A stretch of DNA of 64,000 bases, taken from positions 6,102,012 to 6,166,011 of the forward strand of contig CM059623.1 of NCBI GenBank assembly GCA_030435675.1, given 5' to 3'. Each line of letters starts with the position of its first letter. The stretch's first letter is position 1. A program made the position numbers and the translations under genes. The stretch comes from Steinernema hermaphroditum. Taxonomy: Eukaryota > Nematoda > Chromadorea > Rhabditida > Steinernematidae. Shown here one piece after another: positions 45,962 to 56,383 of this stretch. A model generated the notes under the pieces. It saw only the letters and a program-made list of their open reading frames with translations. It was not told the DNA's origin and ran no database searches.

Positions 45962-46585
45962 TAACAATAACAAGTTTACGAGTTTTACGAGTTTATTTCT
46001 CATATCTAAGGCTTACGCCTTGCGAGACGTCATATATATGCACAAGAAACACATTGTCACTTCGTAGTCGCCGGTCTTCTTCTGACTTCGGCACATCAGA
46101 GTAGAACACGGCGATCCCATCAGTGTGCGCGGGGATCAGAGATGCGAAGAGCTGATTCCGGTGACGGTGGAGCACAGTGCATCTGTCTTCAACTCGGGTG
46201 GCGGCGCGGACGTCGGAGTTGAAGAGCTTCTTCGGCAGTTTTCGCAGGAGACACGCGAAGAACGGCATCCGGGTGAAACGCGTCGGTGGAGCACAACGGA
46301 CGAACCGGGAACCATTAGACTGGCTGCGTGGACTTTCAGCGAGACTTCTCTGGCGGCGCGGGTGGAGTCGGGCGGCAGTGACTAGCTTCTTGGCAAGACG
46401 GCGGAACTACGGCTCCCTGGTGTTCCAGGCCTTCTGGGAGCCAGGGCGATCATTGCACGAACAACGACAGCCGAGAACGACCGCTCACTCAACTCATTCG
46501 GCCCAGACAGCCTCAGAGAGAGAGAGAGCGACTGGACGACCCGACCGATCGCTGGGGACACAAATGAAAGACTAACAATAACAAG
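45962..46585 (-). mobile_element. SINE-like element, family D, copy 1
   Basis: Element 45975-46572 lies between perfect 13-bp direct repeats TAACAATAACAAG (45962-45974 and 46573-46585). On the minus strand it starts AGTCTTTCATTTGTGTCCCC and ends in AATAAACTCGTAAAACTCGT units. It carries an imperfect frame similar to copy 2 but no recognisable protein. It sits inside the mariner element. Confidence 0.8.
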
Positions 46586-46979
46586 GCATTAATTAATAAT
46601 ATATTCACTGTTGTTGTTCACGACCTGCTCCCGCCGGTCCACCAGTTCGTCGATTCCTGTTCTCACAAAATCAGCAGGTCTGGAGTCGAAGAAGTCATTG
46701 ATCCAGGTTTGGAGTGCTTCGTCATTTTCGAATGAAACACCCTTCAAATGGTTTGACAACGAGCGGGTCAGATGATAGTCCGTTGGTGCTAAGTCTGGAG
46801 AATACGGTGGATGTGGAAGAACTTTCCACCTCAGCTCTTGGAGTGCGGCCTTTACGACTTTTACAATTTGCGAGTGGGTGCTATCATGCGAGTGGGTACA
46901 GACGGATGGCTTGTACTTCATGACTTGGTCTTTTCGGTTGGATTGCATGGTTCAAGCGATGCAGCTGGGTGATGTACAA

Positions 46980-49900
46980 GTTTGGTCGTCCGTCTTGTTC
47001 CGATTACGATTTACGATTTATTTGTGGAATCATCAACATTACATCGAGCCACACCCCATACGAATCCATTGTTGTCGGTCTTCTTCTCTTGCTCGTTGTC
47101 TCCACCGTTGTGTTCCTAACTTCTTCGTAATCTCATCTCGCCATCTGGTCCTCGGTCTTCCAATGGGACGCGTCTTCGGTGGCCGCCATTCTTCGAGCTT
47201 CGTCGACCACTTCTCAGGCATTTCACGAGCGATCTTCCAGGCGTAGTTCCACTTCCTTCTTGTCGCGGAGTCGTGGGCATCTTTCAGCTTCGTTACACCT
47301 CTCAGCCACTCGTTTGTTCTTCTGTCCAGGAGCCTGACGCGAAGCATTCTCCGTTCCATTCTGCGCTGACTGGTCTCCAGCTTTCTTTGTGCGGCCTTCG
47401 TGAGCGTCCAGGTTTCACAACCATACAGCATCGCAGGCAGCACGCACTGGTTGAAGAGTCTTCTTTTCCATCGCATCAGGACCGAAGGCGACGTCAGGAA
47501 CTCCTGGTACTTGCGGAAAACGTTCCAGTCGCTGTGGATCCTTCGTCCTACTTCTTTCAGATGGTTTCTCGCGAGGCGGACTTCTTGGCCGAGGTAGACG
47601 AAAGCTTCGACTTGTTCCAGAGCGTGGCCGTTCAGGAGGATCGTCGCTTCTTCGTTCGCCAGGACCTTCGTCTTCTCTGCGTTTATCTTGAGGCCGCTTC
47701 GGAGGGACGGTTCGTTGAGTTCGTCGACCATCTTCCGCAGCTCTTCCTCGGACGTGGCCACCAGTGCGATATCGTCTGCAAATCGGAGATTGGACAGTTT
47801 TTCACCATTGATGTTGAGTCCATTGTCCGACCAGTCGAGTTCGTGGAAGATTTGCTCGAGTGTCGCCGTGAAGAGCTTCGGGCTGATGACGTCGCCCTGC
47901 CGGACCCCTCACTGGATGTTGATCGGCACGCGGTCTTCTCCTAACTGGATATGGCTCGCGGCTTCATCTTGTATCTTCCTGAGGAGGGCGACGATTTGCC
48001 GTGGCACGCCTTGCCGTTCGATTGCCTTCCAGATCGCGTTGGCTTCTACCGTGTCGAAGGCCTTCTCGAAATCGACGAAGGCGATGTAGATCGGGACGCG
48101 GTATTCGCGGGTCTTCTCCAGCAACTCGTTGACGGCGTGCAGATGGTCGATCGTCGAGAAGTTTCTGCGGAATCCGGCCTGTTCCACAGCAGCGGATCTC
48201 CTTTCTTGTACAGGAGCACAGTCGAGGCATCGGCCATCTTCTCAGGAACTTCACAGCGTCGCAGGCATCTGTTGAAGATGTCGGTCAGAGGGCTTATGAA
48301 GGCGCTCTCGCCCAATTTGAGCATTTCCACCGTGACCTTGTCTTCTCCAGGACTTCGGTCGGTCTTCATCTTCTTCAGCGCTTCTCGGACTTCAGTTTGC
48401 AGGAATTCCGGGCAGTCTTCCGTCGCTTCAGAGGCTTCGTAGTCGACCTGCACCGTGGACGCGTTGAGTTCATTGCAGAATTCCCTCACAGCGTCATGAA
48501 TCATGGTCTTCGTCGTACATAGAGTGCCTTCTTGGTTCCGTAGCTGGACGATGTGCCTTCTTCCTATCGCCGTTTCCTTGTGTAGCGTGCGTAGGCCTCT
48601 CGCTTTCTTGACTGCTTCTTCCACCAGGAGTCGATGGTGGTCGTTGATGTCCTTCCGGATTTCTCGGCGCACCATTTTGTTGAATTCGGTGAATTCTAGA
48701 CGGGTCGAATCAGTAGTTTGGCGCTGACGCAGCTCATGGCGTTGACGAAGGAGGGCGATCGTCGACGGCTTCAGTCTTCGGGTCTCCTCTGCAGGCTCTT
48801 CGGCGAACTGGGAAGCATCTTGGATGTAATCCACGAGTTGGGCGTAGGCACATCGCGAGTTTCGGTCAATCACGGGCGGCTTCAACACGGTGGCCATTCG
48901 GAAGAGGTTTCGGTTGAGGCGCTTCCTCTCCTTCGGTGGTGGCTGACTTCTTCTGGTTGCCGGCATCGGTGGCTGGATGATGGCGCGAAGAATCCGGTGG
49001 TCCGATCCGGCATTGGCGAATCCCAGGACAGTCGAACTTCGGAACTTGGTGGAGCGTGGGGCCAGAACGTAGTCGATGCAATTGCGGGTCCTTCGATCCG
49101 GGGAAATCCACGTCCATTTCCGTCCTGGGCGGCCTTTGAAGAAAGAGTTGACCGATCGGAGCTTGAAATCTTCACACAGGTCCACCAGAAGTTGGCCTCT
49201 CGCATTGCGGTCGCCGTACCCGTGGTTTCCGAGCGCTTCTTCGTCTTCTTCTTGTTTTCGGCCCATCTTCGCGTTGAGATCTCCCAGCAGAACAGGGAAC
49301 ACCCGCATTCGAGCGATTGCTCCCGATCCGGAGCTACTGACACCCCTTTCCCAGCCAGGCATGCCAGCAGACCGGAGTTCCGCTCGAAGATCGTCAAGCA
49401 GGGCTTCGTAGTCATCATCGTCTTCTTCTTCGCTGGAGTCGTCGTCGTCGTCGCGGCTTCTGTACCCAATTGGAGGCGCATACACACTGTAGAGGCGCAG
49501 GATTTGGTTGCCAAACTGGAGGTCCAGAAGGGAGATCCGGTTGGAGACGCGGCGGAACTGGATGACTTGATGCTGCAGCCGTCTTCTGATCAGGAATCCG
49601 GTGCCGGACGGGTCGATGCTTTCTTCGGGTCCAGTGTGGTAGAGCCGGAACTCCGAGTCGTTGAGGTCTAGCGCGTTGGTCCCTCTCCAGCGCAGCTCCG
49701 TCAAGGCGATGGCATCGATGTTTGTGGTCGACAGTTCTTCTTGCAGCTCGATGAGACGTTCGGTAAAAGCGAGGCGGCGTACGTTGAGAGTTCCGAGTAC
49801 GATCCTTGGCTTCTGGGGGTGGAACATACAGCTTCCTGGTGTTCCAATCCTTCTGGAAGCCGGAGTGATCACTGCTGGAGGCGAATGTGAGACGGACGAT

Positions 49901-50110
49901 CGACCGCTCCGAGAGAGCAAAATGGAGGACCGACCGCTCACCAACAACACACAAGCGAAAGTCTCCCGTCTTGTTCCACTGCAGCATTTCCCAGTTAAGC
50001 AAGCCTTCACAATCCCACCATACAGAAGCCATTGTTTTCTTAGGGTGCAGGTTTTGTTTCGATGTGAGCTTCGCCGCTTCTTCTGGAATGACCTATTTTT
50101 TCTTTCCTTC
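46980..50110 (-). mobile_element. RTE-like LINE, nearly full length, defective
   Basis: The minus strand encodes an apurinic/endonuclease-reverse transcriptase polyprotein. The endonuclease is at about 49770-48880 (IVLGTLNVRRLAF, LTELRWRG, VLLGDLNAKMG, SDHRILRA). The reverse transcriptase follows (AFVDFEKAFDTV, LRFADDIALVATSEEEL), then the RTE connection domain with YGCETWTLTKAAQRKLE and LLDRRTNEWLRG. Defects: about 40 residues missing at 48180 with a frame change, and one in-frame TGA at about 47908 where the sister copy has Arg (CGA), a CpG-type change. The 3' end has short ATCGTAA-type tail repeats. Inserted in the mariner transposase gene, whose N-terminus reads in frame into it. Confidence 0.85.
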
Positions 50111-50762
50111 TTATTTATATACAGGCACCACCGAGCAACTTCCGTCACATTTTGACCTCGATGGAAGGCGAAAGGAAGCACATGCCGTAGATGGTGCTTT
50201 TTGTCTCCTGAAAACTGTATCTGAATATCCTAAAATTCAGACACAGTACGGCTATAAAATAAAACTTGTTACCGCACTTTTGTAGCGCAGAGATAGCTCT
50301 TCGAAACGGTATGCTACAATCTGCGGCAGAACAACAAAAAATACTAAAAACTGCAGATTGAAAAAAAACCGCACGAACTTATTCCCCAACCCAATAATAT
50401 AGAAGAATGATTCGACCAGGTTCTTTCCTGTTAAGCAGTGTAATTGTTTTGCGTTTGTGCTCGTTGTAATGATGCAATCACTGAAGTAGTCTCTCAGCCG
50501 TTTGCAAAACTTTCTTGTACTAATTTCCGTTACGATTGTATTGTTGTAATGTACAATTGTAATGCACAAGTACAATTGCTTTAACATCTAGAAGAAACCT
50601 ACGGAAACGATGTAACACAAGTACAATTGCTATGGCAGGAACTGAATAACATTCCAAATTGCAAAAACGACTACAAAGAAGAACAAAAACTCTTGCGAAA
50701 AATGACAGTTTTAGGACGACAGTTAATAGTACACAAACAGTACACAAACAACTGAATACATA

Positions 50763-50975
50763 ATGGGGAGAGTGAAAATTCAAGACAATTCGCAAATTAT
50801 GAGCAAATTTTCGATGCGCACAAAAAGAACAGTACACAAACAACTGAAACGACGAGAAGATTGGAACTTTCAGAACATAGTCGAAGCACTTAACGACGAA
50901 ATCAAGACAAATTCACTAGTTGACACTTATTCTCCATTTCAAAATTCGTGGTACGACATTTCGGTAACAAATATA
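50763..50975 (+). pseudogene. Possible retroelement gag fragment
   Basis: A short frame (MRTKRTVHKQLKRREDWNFQ, then IVEALNDEIKTNSLV) has the look of a BEL/Pao-type gag helix. It runs directly into the left 143-bp G-rich repeat. Weak evidence. Confidence 0.3.
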
Positions 50976-50984
50976 TTTTGTGTA

Positions 50985-51127
50985 GGTGTAAACGGCGGGG
51001 GCGGGAATGGGGGCGGGGGCGGGGATCGGGGTGTAAACGGCGGGCGACGGGCGGGGGGGCGGGGATCGTTGCAAGACCCACCAGAAACTGCACACGTTCA
51101 ACGGTGTAAACGGCGGGGCGGCGGGAA
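50985..51127 (+). repeat. 143-bp G-rich repeat, left copy
   Basis: Starts GGTGTAAACGGCGGGGGCGG and contains GTGTAAACGGCGGG three times plus G runs able to form quadruplexes. An inverted copy of the same length with about three mismatches is at 53945-54087. The pair brackets the innexin and CaaX genes. Confidence 0.85.
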
Positions 51128-51699
51128 CGAGGGAAAACCTGTTGGAGTGTCGGCTTTTGTGTCGGTCGTTAAGGAACAAATAAATTTTATAACAAACTGT
51201 CGTGGTTATATAGGCACATAAACAGCGTGATTCAAAAGCCCGTCAGGAGGGGAGGCAACTCGAAGTGGAGGGCTCTTCATTCCATCATAATGAAGCCATC
51301 GCCATCACCGAACTTTGCACCACTGATCTGTTGTGGTAGGAGTAGCCGTAGACCTGGATGTTCAGGCAATGGCAATTAAATATGAAATCTGGCGCTTACG
51401 GAGCAACGAATGAATGAGTCTCCCGATATCCATCAGGTTGTGAACACTGTGCAGAAGTGCAACGCACTGTTTGTCGAACCGAAAACACTCCTAAAAAGGA
51501 AATGTCCATACAGTAGCGGGACTAAAATGACAACCTGCTGTGCCCAAAGGATCAACGAACGCGGAATATTCGCTGCCGAAAAGGTCTGGCGTGTTCCTCT
51601 ATGAAAGCAGAAGGTTGAGTGTATAGGACAAAATTGGTACCTCGTCCGCATTGTAACATTTCCGCAAAATGTGATCCTTGCCGGCGTCCTCTACGCATA

Positions 51700-53016
51700 C
51701 GCTTCGATGTGGCAGACTCATTGAACCTCGGCGTTACCATGCAGATAATGGGAATAATAACAATGTTTAACTACTTCGTCGTAAGCTAGTCGCTATCTAC
51801 ACTGCATTTCAACACTTATCGGTTTCAGATTTACGGAAACCCCATGGTCTGCCAGCACCAGGCCCATCATTCGGCCACTACAGTGGCGCTGGGTAACGCC
51901 GATTGTCTATACTCAACTCGGTTTTATTTGTACACTGCCATGGGGTTCGAAGAGTATATCGAGAAGAATGAGGAGCTGGCCAAGCCGGTCGCAGAAAGGT
52001 TTCCTTCGCTCGAAAGGGAAGTCTTCCGCCGCGGTCAGCCTGTGGACATAATCTTCAAGGTATTCTTCCTTGCGGTGCGTTGCAACTATAACGTGTACCC
52101 TTTTCAGCACACTCCTCTGGTCTTCCTCACGCTTACAGTCGGATATGTTGCTATGTATTTTTCTGGAAGATGGATTCTGGAGGCAGACTGTAAGCCTCTC
52201 ATTGTTCATGCAATCTCACGTTCATTTTAGCACAAGTAATGTCAATTGTGAGCCGGGGCAGGGGCCAGCGACAGAGTGCGGACCTCGGCGACGCTAACTC
52301 TACCGAGCTGGCCGATGCCGTGGCGGCGCAACTGATAGCGCGGCACCGCCGCGGCGACTATAGGGCGTCTGTGCGACACATGCTGCTCAAGGTGTTCGCG
52401 TTCGTCTTCAACTCCTCGATGTTCGTGTTCATGAACATGAATGTAGCCCCGGGTAATATCTGGTGGGGCCTGAGCTACGCTGCCTCCCAGATCGACTACG
52501 CCGATGATCCCACAGACACGATCTTCCCCATCAAGGTGCTGTGTTTCCCACTTGTAAGTGATGCAGATTAATTACTGCACACAATTACAGTTTTTTGCAG
52601 CTCCGCATCTCCACAAAATCATTCGGTTACCCTACCCTCCTCTGCCAATTGACAGCGAACTACGCCAACAAAGTGCTCTATGTCGCCCTGTACTATTACT
52701 TACTCTTGGTGACAGCTGTGTCCATTTGGTCACTTCTTCGCTTTATGGTTGCAGTACTGAGCTGTCGGTGCCGCACTTACTTCTACGAAGTCACGATGGT
52801 TTGTATTGTGCTGAGAGTACTTGTCATTGCCATGTCATTTAGGAATGTCATAGTCGGAAAGCGCGTAACATTTGTGAGATGATCGACAAGAGGATCGGCG
52901 TGGACGGCTACTACGTCCTCCGTTTGCTGGACCGCATGGCATCTCAGCGCTTCGCAGAGATGGTGTTACATCGACTCCATTGCTTCATCTGCGAGACTGA
53001 AAATGAAGCGGCATAA
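51700..53016 (+). CDS. Innexin-like gap-junction channel protein
   Basis: Four-pass gap-junction subunit, divergent. I resolve exons from about 51700 (frame through SLNLGVTMQIMGIITMFNYF, membrane helix 1), 51832-52059, 52108-52192, 52231-52554, 52602-52799 and 52844-53016; the true first exon and ATG are not resolved. Extracellular loop 1 begins YGNPMVCQHQ with a second Cys in ADCLYST. FPIKVLCFP and GYPTLLCQLTANYANKVLY correspond to the innexin loop-2 FPRVTLCDF and YTVQC...NIFNEK blocks. Helix 4 is VALYYYLLLVTAVSIWSLL. The last exon carries the IDKRIGVDGYYVLRLLDRMA block (innexin DGVFLLRM). Splice phases close. Several usually invariant residues are changed, including the YQWVPF motif (YNVYPFQHTPLVF, partly across an intron). 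Confidence 0.75.
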
Positions 53017-53166
53017 GATACAAATGATGTGTTATGCTCTGTTATGTTTGTTGTTTATGTTGTTATAAAACTGTTTTATAGATGGTCCGATTGGTTTGCA
53101 AAACTTGAGCTTCATTGTGCGTTGTACTTACTTTCGATCTTATTTTGTTCTTCTATTTTCTTTTCA

Positions 53167-53837
53167 GTGCGCGCATTCTTTTGACCAACAATGGATTCCG
53201 ACTTGACCAAAGGCGTGACCTCCCACTGCCTCACTTTCGCCCACGACAGGGAGCACTGGCGGAGTGGAGTTGAGGCTACTTCCACTACGATGTGGGAGAC
53301 CCAGTCGGAGGGCGGGAGGCTGTACGACTACGTCGAGACACGGAACGTCAAAATGACTCCACGAGTAAGTGTGTACACTTCATGGAGAGTTGAATATTTC
53401 TTTATTAGGAAAAGGACGGTACGATCCAGGTTATCAAGAGGACCAAGAGAACTACACCGAAGACACAGTACCCAATTGCGGCTGGTCACGCCGGTTATGT
53501 CCGCAGTGGCGGTCCTCCACCGTTCATGTGCCGCTTCGTCCCGCCCATAGACCCGCCTGTGTTCGTTCCCGACTGTCCGGTCATCAAGCGTCAGCCTGAG
53601 GAGGGCATCTCATCAACAGACTTCCAGCCCGGTTTGTCCAATGTCGAAGGGACTATGCGGCAAATAGCCGAGTCCAAACGGGAGCTAAAGGAGTTTTTGG
53701 CCAGTTTGCCCAAACCCCTAGATAAGGAATTCCTGAAAACTCTGAGAGGCACCCGTTTCTACAAGGATGCACTCATTAAGTACAACGAACAACAGGATGT
53801 CAGACCCATCCGTGGGTCCCCCTGTAGCATTCTGTAG
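53167..53837 (+). CDS. 200-aa protein with C-terminal CaaX box, function unknown
   Basis: Spliced-leader-type acceptor TTTTCAG ends at 53167; the ATG is at 53191. Two exons (53191-53364, 53409-53837) with a 44-bp intron give 200 aa. AATAAA is at 53870. No family recognised. The N-terminal half is polar (HDREHWRSGVEATSTTMWET), then a basic stretch (IQVIKRTKRTTPK) and a Pro-rich middle (FVPPIDPPVFVPDCPV). The C-terminal helix SKRELKEFLASLPKPLDKEF precedes the end RGSPCSIL. CSIL fits a prenylation CaaX box, and terminal Leu favours geranylgeranylation, so membrane attachment is inferred. It lies 175 bp after the innexin stop, same strand. Confidence 0.75.
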
Positions 53838-53944
53838 AAGTTCAGTATGTTCAAGTAGATGTTTCGACAAATAAAAGCTGCTGTAACCAGTTGAAATCCT
53901 GACATAAATACATTGAGTCACATAAAGCACCACATAAGACACCA

Positions 53945-54087
53945 TTCCCGCCGCCCCGCCGTTTACACCGTTGAACGTGTGCAGTTTCTGGTGGGTCTCG
54001 CAACGATCCCCGCCCCCCCGCCCGTCGCCCGCCGTTTACACCCCGATCCCCGCCCCCGCCCCCACTCCCGCCCCCGCCGTTTACACC
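53945..54087 (-). repeat. 143-bp G-rich repeat, right copy (inverted)
   Basis: Reverse complement of 50985-51127 with the same length and only a few differences (for example GGAGTG for GGAATG). The flanking A/T-rich TATATAT-like bases are partly shared with the left copy, so the repeat unit may extend slightly. Confidence 0.85.
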
Positions 54088-54771
54088 CACCCATATATTT
54101 TTGGGACGCTGAACAAAGGTAACATACAATACAGGTAGCAATTCATTTTAAGCTTCGTTGTTGATGCATTCCTCGAAGTTTCCAAGCAATTCTTAAAAGA
54201 CCTTGTTCAGAAAATTTCAACAAATTGCTTGGAACTCACCCACAACCTACATAACTGAGCCTAAGCGAGATTGCGTTTGTTAGAGTAGGTTTGGTTGGGG
54301 TTAAGTTCTTTATCTCCGCAAACAGAGTGGAAGAGAAGCGACCGCCAACTGCGATTGCAACCCGCACTACTGACAACCAACATGCGCAAAGAGGCATATG
54401 CAGCCCGGAGGACCGGTTTGCATATGCCCTCGCCCGCAATTACGTCGCGCCCTTAAGGCCTGTTTATACTCTGCGCGACTGCGCGACAGCAAACAGTGTC
54501 GCGCAGCGCGACGACCGGTCGCACAGCTGCGCGACAGGCAAAGGGCGTTTATACTCTGCGCGACAGTCGCCTGGAGTATAAACGCCCCTTGCCTGTCGCG
54601 CAGCTGTGCGACCGGTCGTCGCGCTGCGCGACACTGTTTGCTGTCGCATAGGTGTTTATACTCTGCGCGACAGCTTCGATCACAGATATCTTGCTGTTTC
54701 ATGATAAAATCTTGTGGAACTATCACTGTAACTATGATTTATTGGTGATATTCTCTGCAAGGCACTCGTCC

Positions 54772-55440
54772 TTATACATGAGCAAAATACCTCGTAAACA
54801 TCAGCCTCGTTTGCTTTCCTTCTTGTGTTGCTTGTTTTGACATCTGTTCTGGAGGCCGGGCGGTTGTGTCATCCGTCAATTCGAGAGCCCTCGAGATATC
54901 TTCAGGAAGATCGTCACCTCGATTCCTGCGAGCACTAAACGAGCAAGAGTACGTATCTCGATGATAATTAGGCTTACCGACAGAGCCTTTTGTTGAATTC
55001 ACGCTTTTGTAAATCGCCAACGGCTTCACTCTGTGCGAAGGGACGCATGAAGTCTTTTGACAGCGCGAAGCCTTGATCGCCACTACAACGTACGGAAGTG
55101 TTTCTTCTCCAACTATCCTATCTGCGGGAAGCAATCTGCGGATCAGTGGGGGAATCGGACTGTCCTCGTAGATCGAGGAGTCTGATTGTCGTCCAGGGGA
55201 GCCGACGTCGAAGAATAAGAAACGCTAATCCGGCTATGGAGTGGAAGAGTTTGTAGTTAACGTACAACGATCCCGCAGCGCAAGGAGCCTAAAATACGTA
55301 GACGGTTAACCTGAGATGTAGAGGAAACCTACCTCTAGCAAAAAATGTTTTCCATCCAGCGCGGCGACGCAGTTGGGAAAGAGCCATCTGTGCTCAAAAC
55401 GTTCAGCAACTTCTATCAAATCCGCCATAGTCGGACGTCG
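54772..55440 (-). pseudogene. Harbinger transposase (internally deleted)
   Basis: Minus-strand exons encode FPNCVAALDGKHFLLEAP and YVNYKLFHSIAGLA (first Asp box), FDVGSPGRQSDSSIYEDSPI, PYVVV|GDQGFALSKDFMRPFAQ (second Asp box) and REFNKRLCRARR. Three defects: about seven codons missing with a frame change near 55220, a one-base slip at about 55081 (GG where GGG is expected), and loss of the sequence after RARR, so the final catalytic Glu of the ENxFG box is absent. A 43-bp intron lies at about 54935-54977. Confidence 0.8.
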
Positions 55441-55856
55441 TAGAGTGGCGGGTGTGGCGGGAAAGCTTCTTCTTTTTGTGCTTTCGCTTTGCCGGTCTTC
55501 GTAGTTTCATCGCCAGAACCAGTCGTCTTCATATCTTTCTTCGCGTTTCTGATTCTTCTTGAATAAGTGTCGCGAAGGTTCTTAAAAACACCGCGCGCCT
55601 GACCTCCTAAACAGCATTATGTCATTTACGTTGCTCATGCAAATGATTACGAACCAGTTATCGAGAGTCCGTGGAGCTTATTGATTTCGTCGGCGATCTC
55701 TTGGTAGTCTTCGACCTTTTTGTTGTCAATCTTGTAGCCTCGAGTCTTCACTTTCCAGAGGTTTTCGCGACTCTTCACGAGCGCAATGATGCGGCTCTTG
55801 ACGTCGTTGTTAATGGTCTCCTCCATGTGTGGCTCGCTGTTGACCAGGGTGTAGCC
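55440..55856 (-). CDS. MADF-domain DNA-binding protein of the Harbinger element
   Basis: Myb/SANT-like MADF domain, the usual second protein of PIF/Harbinger elements, which helps the transposase bind DNA. Exon 55856 to about 55661 encodes SRIIALVKSRENLWKVKTRG and KVEDYQEIADEINKL; the next exon, from about 55607, encodes VFKNLRDTYSRRIRNAKKD and a Lys-rich tail. The upstream start exon lies right of 55880 and was not resolved. Possibly intact. Confidence 0.7.
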
Positions 55857-56383
55857 TGAAAACAGAAGGAATTATATATTCGCTGTGATAGCACGCAAAT
55901 CCCGTCGGAATTACGACAGCCACTACGATCATATGACTCGCAAAGAGCAATGAACCACTTCTCTGTGACAAAAAAGAACATCAGTCCCCGAAAGCAGAGT
56001 GATTCCCACTGACTGAGAAGTGATGATTCCCGCAAAGCCCGAGAAAACTGAACGCAAGACGTCGGCAGGCACAGAAAATGCGTCAAAACAAAAAAATCCG
56101 ATGAATTTTGCACAAAAAACGACTACGCAGCTGCGCGATACACACCCTGCAGCTCAGCGAGCTGAGCGGCAGCAAAACCGGTCGTCGCGCTGCGCGACAG
56201 GTCGCACAGTCGCGCAGAGTATAAACGCACTCACTGTGTCGCGTAGCTGCGCGACTGCGCGACAGGCAACAATCGGTCGCCGCGCAGAGTATAAACAGCT
56301 ACGCGACTGCGCGACTGTCGCGCAGCGCGGCGACCGATTTCACAATGCTGCGCGACACTGTCGCGCAGAGTATAAACAGGCCT

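Larger units (their letters stand above)
45899..50398 (-). mobile_element. mariner element with nested LINE and SINE
   Basis: Ends are classical mariner termini: GGTTGGGGAATAAGTTCG at 45902 and its complement at about 50376-50393, each flanked by TA. The transposase reads on the minus strand: N-terminus at 50190-50110 (FHRGQNVTEVARWC), C-terminus at 46948-46589 (LPHPPYSPDLAPTDYHL, the DD34D block). Between them a LINE of about 3.1 kb is inserted. Between the transposase stop and the left terminus a 598-bp SINE is inserted. The original element would be about 1 kb shorter than usual because of gaps in the middle. Confidence 0.85.

Noticed and set aside
48718..49671. A 317-codon plus-strand frame
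   Set aside because: Antisense shadow of the LINE endonuclease region.
50985..54087. The 143-bp repeats as LTRs or terminal repeats of one transposon
   Set aside because: They are inverted, lack a recognisable terminal motif or target duplication, and enclose ordinary spliced genes rather than transposition genes. Left as an unexplained bracket.
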